From assembly GCF_902460845.1 (NCBI RefSeq), contig NZ_CABPVS010000005.1, positions 65,152 through 129,151 on the forward strand: a DNA stretch of 64,000 bases, in the 5' to 3' direction. Position 1 is the first letter of the stretch; every line of letters starts with the position of its first letter. Below the pieces are notes generated by a model that saw only the letters and a list, made by a program, of their open reading frames with translations, was not told the origin of the DNA and did no database searches. Origin of the DNA: Campylobacter concisus. GTDB taxonomy: Bacteria; Campylobacterota; Campylobacteria; Campylobacterales; Campylobacteraceae. The translations under genes were made by a program, and so were the position numbers. This document shows, one piece after another, positions 62,437 through 64,000 of the stretch.

Positions 62437-64000
62437 TTAAGCTTCCTCTTTTGCCATGCCAGCCTCTATCAAAAACCTACTTGGCTGATAGGTCACCTTC
62501 TTTATCTTGTCGTATTTTGCATAGCTAAGATAAAGCTCGTCTTTTGCTCTAGTTACTGCCACATAAAAGAGCCGTCTTTCTTCTTCTAGGCTGCCACCCA
62601 TGCTCATTAGCTTTAAATTTGGAAAGCGGTTTTGCGCGAGATCGACGATAAAGACTTGGTCAAACTCAAGCCCCTTGCTCGCATGCACGCTAAGTAAGCT
62701 AACGCCCTGCCCTTCGCTCATCTCGTTGCTTCCAAGGGCTAAGAAGTTATAAAATTTACTGATATCTTGATACTTTTTAGCTAGCTCGCTTAGCACCACG
62801 CTCTTTGCCATTATGCGCTCTTTGACCTCTTCTTTGAGTGCTAGATCAACATTGCCGTTTTTTAGAGTTGCTCTTTTTGTGCTGAGATTTTCAACGATTA
62901 ACGAGTAAATTTTGCTAGTTTTTATCTCATTTATCATCGTGGCTGGCTTTGAGACGTTTCTCATGCCTCTTAAAAAGTTGAAAATTTCATATAAAAACTG
63001 CGCCCCACTCTCGCTTAGCTTTTGTAGTTTTAGCACAGGATGACCTAGAAATTTATCACTAAAGCCAAGTTTAGAAAACCTTGAAACTTCGGCAAATTCA
63101 TCAAGATCGTCAAAAAGACCAAGCTGGTAGTTTCGCCTTTTGTTTGATGAGATATTTACGCTCTCATCTGGCTCAACTATCCCTTTTATCAAATTTCCAT
63201 GCCCAAGCTTAAGCAGCGCGTCAAAAATTTCTTTGCTAACTGCGCTGCCAACGCCCTTTGCGTATTCGCAGATGTGGATAAATGCCATTATATCTTTTGG
63301 ATTGACATAAATTCCCATGATGTCGATGAGCGCCTTGATCTCACGGCTCTCAAAGAAGCTCACCCCGCCCTTTCGCTTTGAGCCAATACCTCGCTCTTTT
63401 AGTGCGACTTCGATGCCATCAGCTGATGAGTTATTTCTAAAAATTATGGCGATATTTTCTCTATTAAATGGCGAAAGCGAGATGATATCGGCGATGTTTT
63501 GATACTGATCAAAAAGCTCGTTATAGACAAGCAACCTTGGAGGCTTGAAATTTCCCTCACGGCTAACTGTGAGGTACTTTTCATAAAGCCTTGGGTTGTT
63601 GTTTATCACCTTATTTGCAAGGGCAAGTATGCTTGAGCTTGAGCGGTAATTTACATTTAAAGCGTAGATATTTGCGTTTGGAAAGCGGTCTTTAAATGAG
63701 CCTATTATCTCGATATTTGCGCCGTTAAATGCGTAGATACTCTGGTCAAAATCGCCCACGCAAAAGAGGCTCTTTGTCGCAAATGCGTCTATGAGGCTGC
63801 CTTGAAGTGTATTGGTGTCTTGATACTCGTCGATCAAAATTTCATCATAAGCTAAATTTGCCCCTTTTTTTAGCTCGTCGCGCATTTTTATGAGAAGGTC
63901 GTTAAAATCAGCGTAGGAAAATTTAGCCTTTTCAGCCTCAAATTCCTCTAAAACATCTTCATAAATTTCGGCATAAACGCCCTGTTCTTCACTCTTATCG
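62437..64000 (-). CDS. UvrD/Rep-family DNA helicase (N-terminus outside window)
   Basis: Superfamily 1A 3'-5' helicase for repair or replication restart. The frame is open to the window end; about 520 C-terminal residues are seen and the Walker A region lies beyond base 64000. Motifs in order: FSYADFNDLLIK, DEILIDEYQDTNTLQ (Walker B, motif II), CVGDFDQSIYAFNGA (III), NVNYRSSSSILALANKV (IV), LLSVHASKGLEFDQVFI (V) and EERRLFYVAVTRAKDELYLS (VI). PcrA, UvrD and Rep cannot be told apart from this part. 53 bases upstream of macA on the same strand. Confidence 0.94.
   Translation of the reverse strand, partial: DKSEEQGVYAEIYEDVLEEFEAEKAKFSYADFNDLLIKMRDELKKGANLAYDEILIDEYQDTNTLQGSLIDAFATKSLFCVGDFDQSIYAFNGANIEIIGSFKDRFPNANIYALNVNYRSSSSILALANKVINNNPRLYEKYLTVSREGNFKPPRLLVYNELFDQYQNIADIISLSPFNRENIAIIFRNNSSADGIEVALKERGIGSKRKGGVSFFESREIKALIDIMGIYVNPKDIMAFIHICEYAKGVGSAVSKEIFDALLKLGHGNLIKGIVEPDESVNISSNKRRNYQLGLFDDLDEFAEVSRFSKLGFSDKFLGHPVLKLQKLSESGAQFLYEIFNFLRGMRNVSKPATMINEIKTSKIYSLIVENLSTKRATLKNGNVDLALKEEVKERIMAKSVVLSELAKKYQDISKFYNFLALGSNEMSEGQGVSLLSVHASKGLEFDQVFIVDLAQNRFPNLKLMSMGGSLEEERRLFYVAVTRAKDELYLSYAKYDKIKKVTYQPSRFLIEAGMAKEEA

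Overview
The window reads as one chromosomal segment of a low-GC Campylobacter, most like the hydrogen-dependent C. concisus/curvus/showae group rather than C. jejuni. The basis is gene content and order: a hydABCDE uptake [NiFe]-hydrogenase, a monomeric isocitrate dehydrogenase followed by mdh and oorDABC, a Tat-exported mfrABE-type methylmenaquinol:fumarate reductase, and a plsC-purQSC-ctpA-clpB block. It also carries nikR, which C. jejuni lacks as far as I know. The species call is inference; no database was searched. I saw no tRNA, rRNA, CRISPR array, insertion sequence or prophage gene.

Layout. 1-2.8 kb: end of ilvB/I, ilvN/H and lpxD. 2.9-5.5 kb (minus): ackA and pta. 5.6-6.3 kb: flgH behind a clear sigma-54 promoter. 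6.6-20.8 kb: a hydrogenase island, hydABCDE-hypF-nikR, then a decayed nhaA remnant and a DUF2157/GDYXXLXY membrane pair, then hypBCDEA. 21-24.5 kb: an AsmA/YhdP-like giant (minus) and mltG (plus), divergent with overlapping 5' ends. 24.6-30.5 kb: icd, mdh, oorDABC. 30.8-33.5 kb: a wrecked iron-uptake locus in which a TonB-dependent receptor is fused to the back half of an ABC substrate-binding protein, with three further single-base frameshifts. 33.8-37.5 kb: mfrABE. 37.8-42.5 kb: a 1,568-residue repeat adhesin with an N-terminal retention-like module, calcium-loop repeats, a PA14-like region and a type-I-secretion-like tail. 42.5-51.6 kb: htpG, a frameshifted chemoreceptor gene, plsC, a periplasmic SH3-like protein, purQ, purS, purC and ctpA. 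51.9-57.6 kb: clpB with a consensus promoter over a HspR-type operator, a Pit phosphate transporter, ppx/gppA and a yqeY homologue. 57.9-62.4 kb (minus): a MacA-MacB-outer-membrane efflux trio. 62.4-64 kb: the 3' part of a UvrD/Rep-family helicase gene.

How it fits together. Hydrogenase feeds electrons through its cytochrome b into the menaquinone pool; the mfr complex is one possible acceptor branch with fumarate. HypA-F build the NiFe(CN)2CO site, and NikR probably matches nickel traffic to that demand. The icd-mdh-oor block is the oxidative half of a ferredoxin-linked TCA pathway; sucCD, which sits inside this block in C. jejuni, is absent here. Pta-AckA gives acetate-linked ATP.

Most noteworthy: the large adhesin; the deletion-fused iron locus; a pattern in which four frameshifts in two loci are all single-base losses in short homopolymers (which raises the possibility of sequencing error); the nhaA relic inside the hydrogenase island; and well-formed regulatory sites at flgH (RpoN) and clpB (HAIR-like). 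I found no clearly new multi-gene system; the adhesin is the best candidate for undescribed biology.
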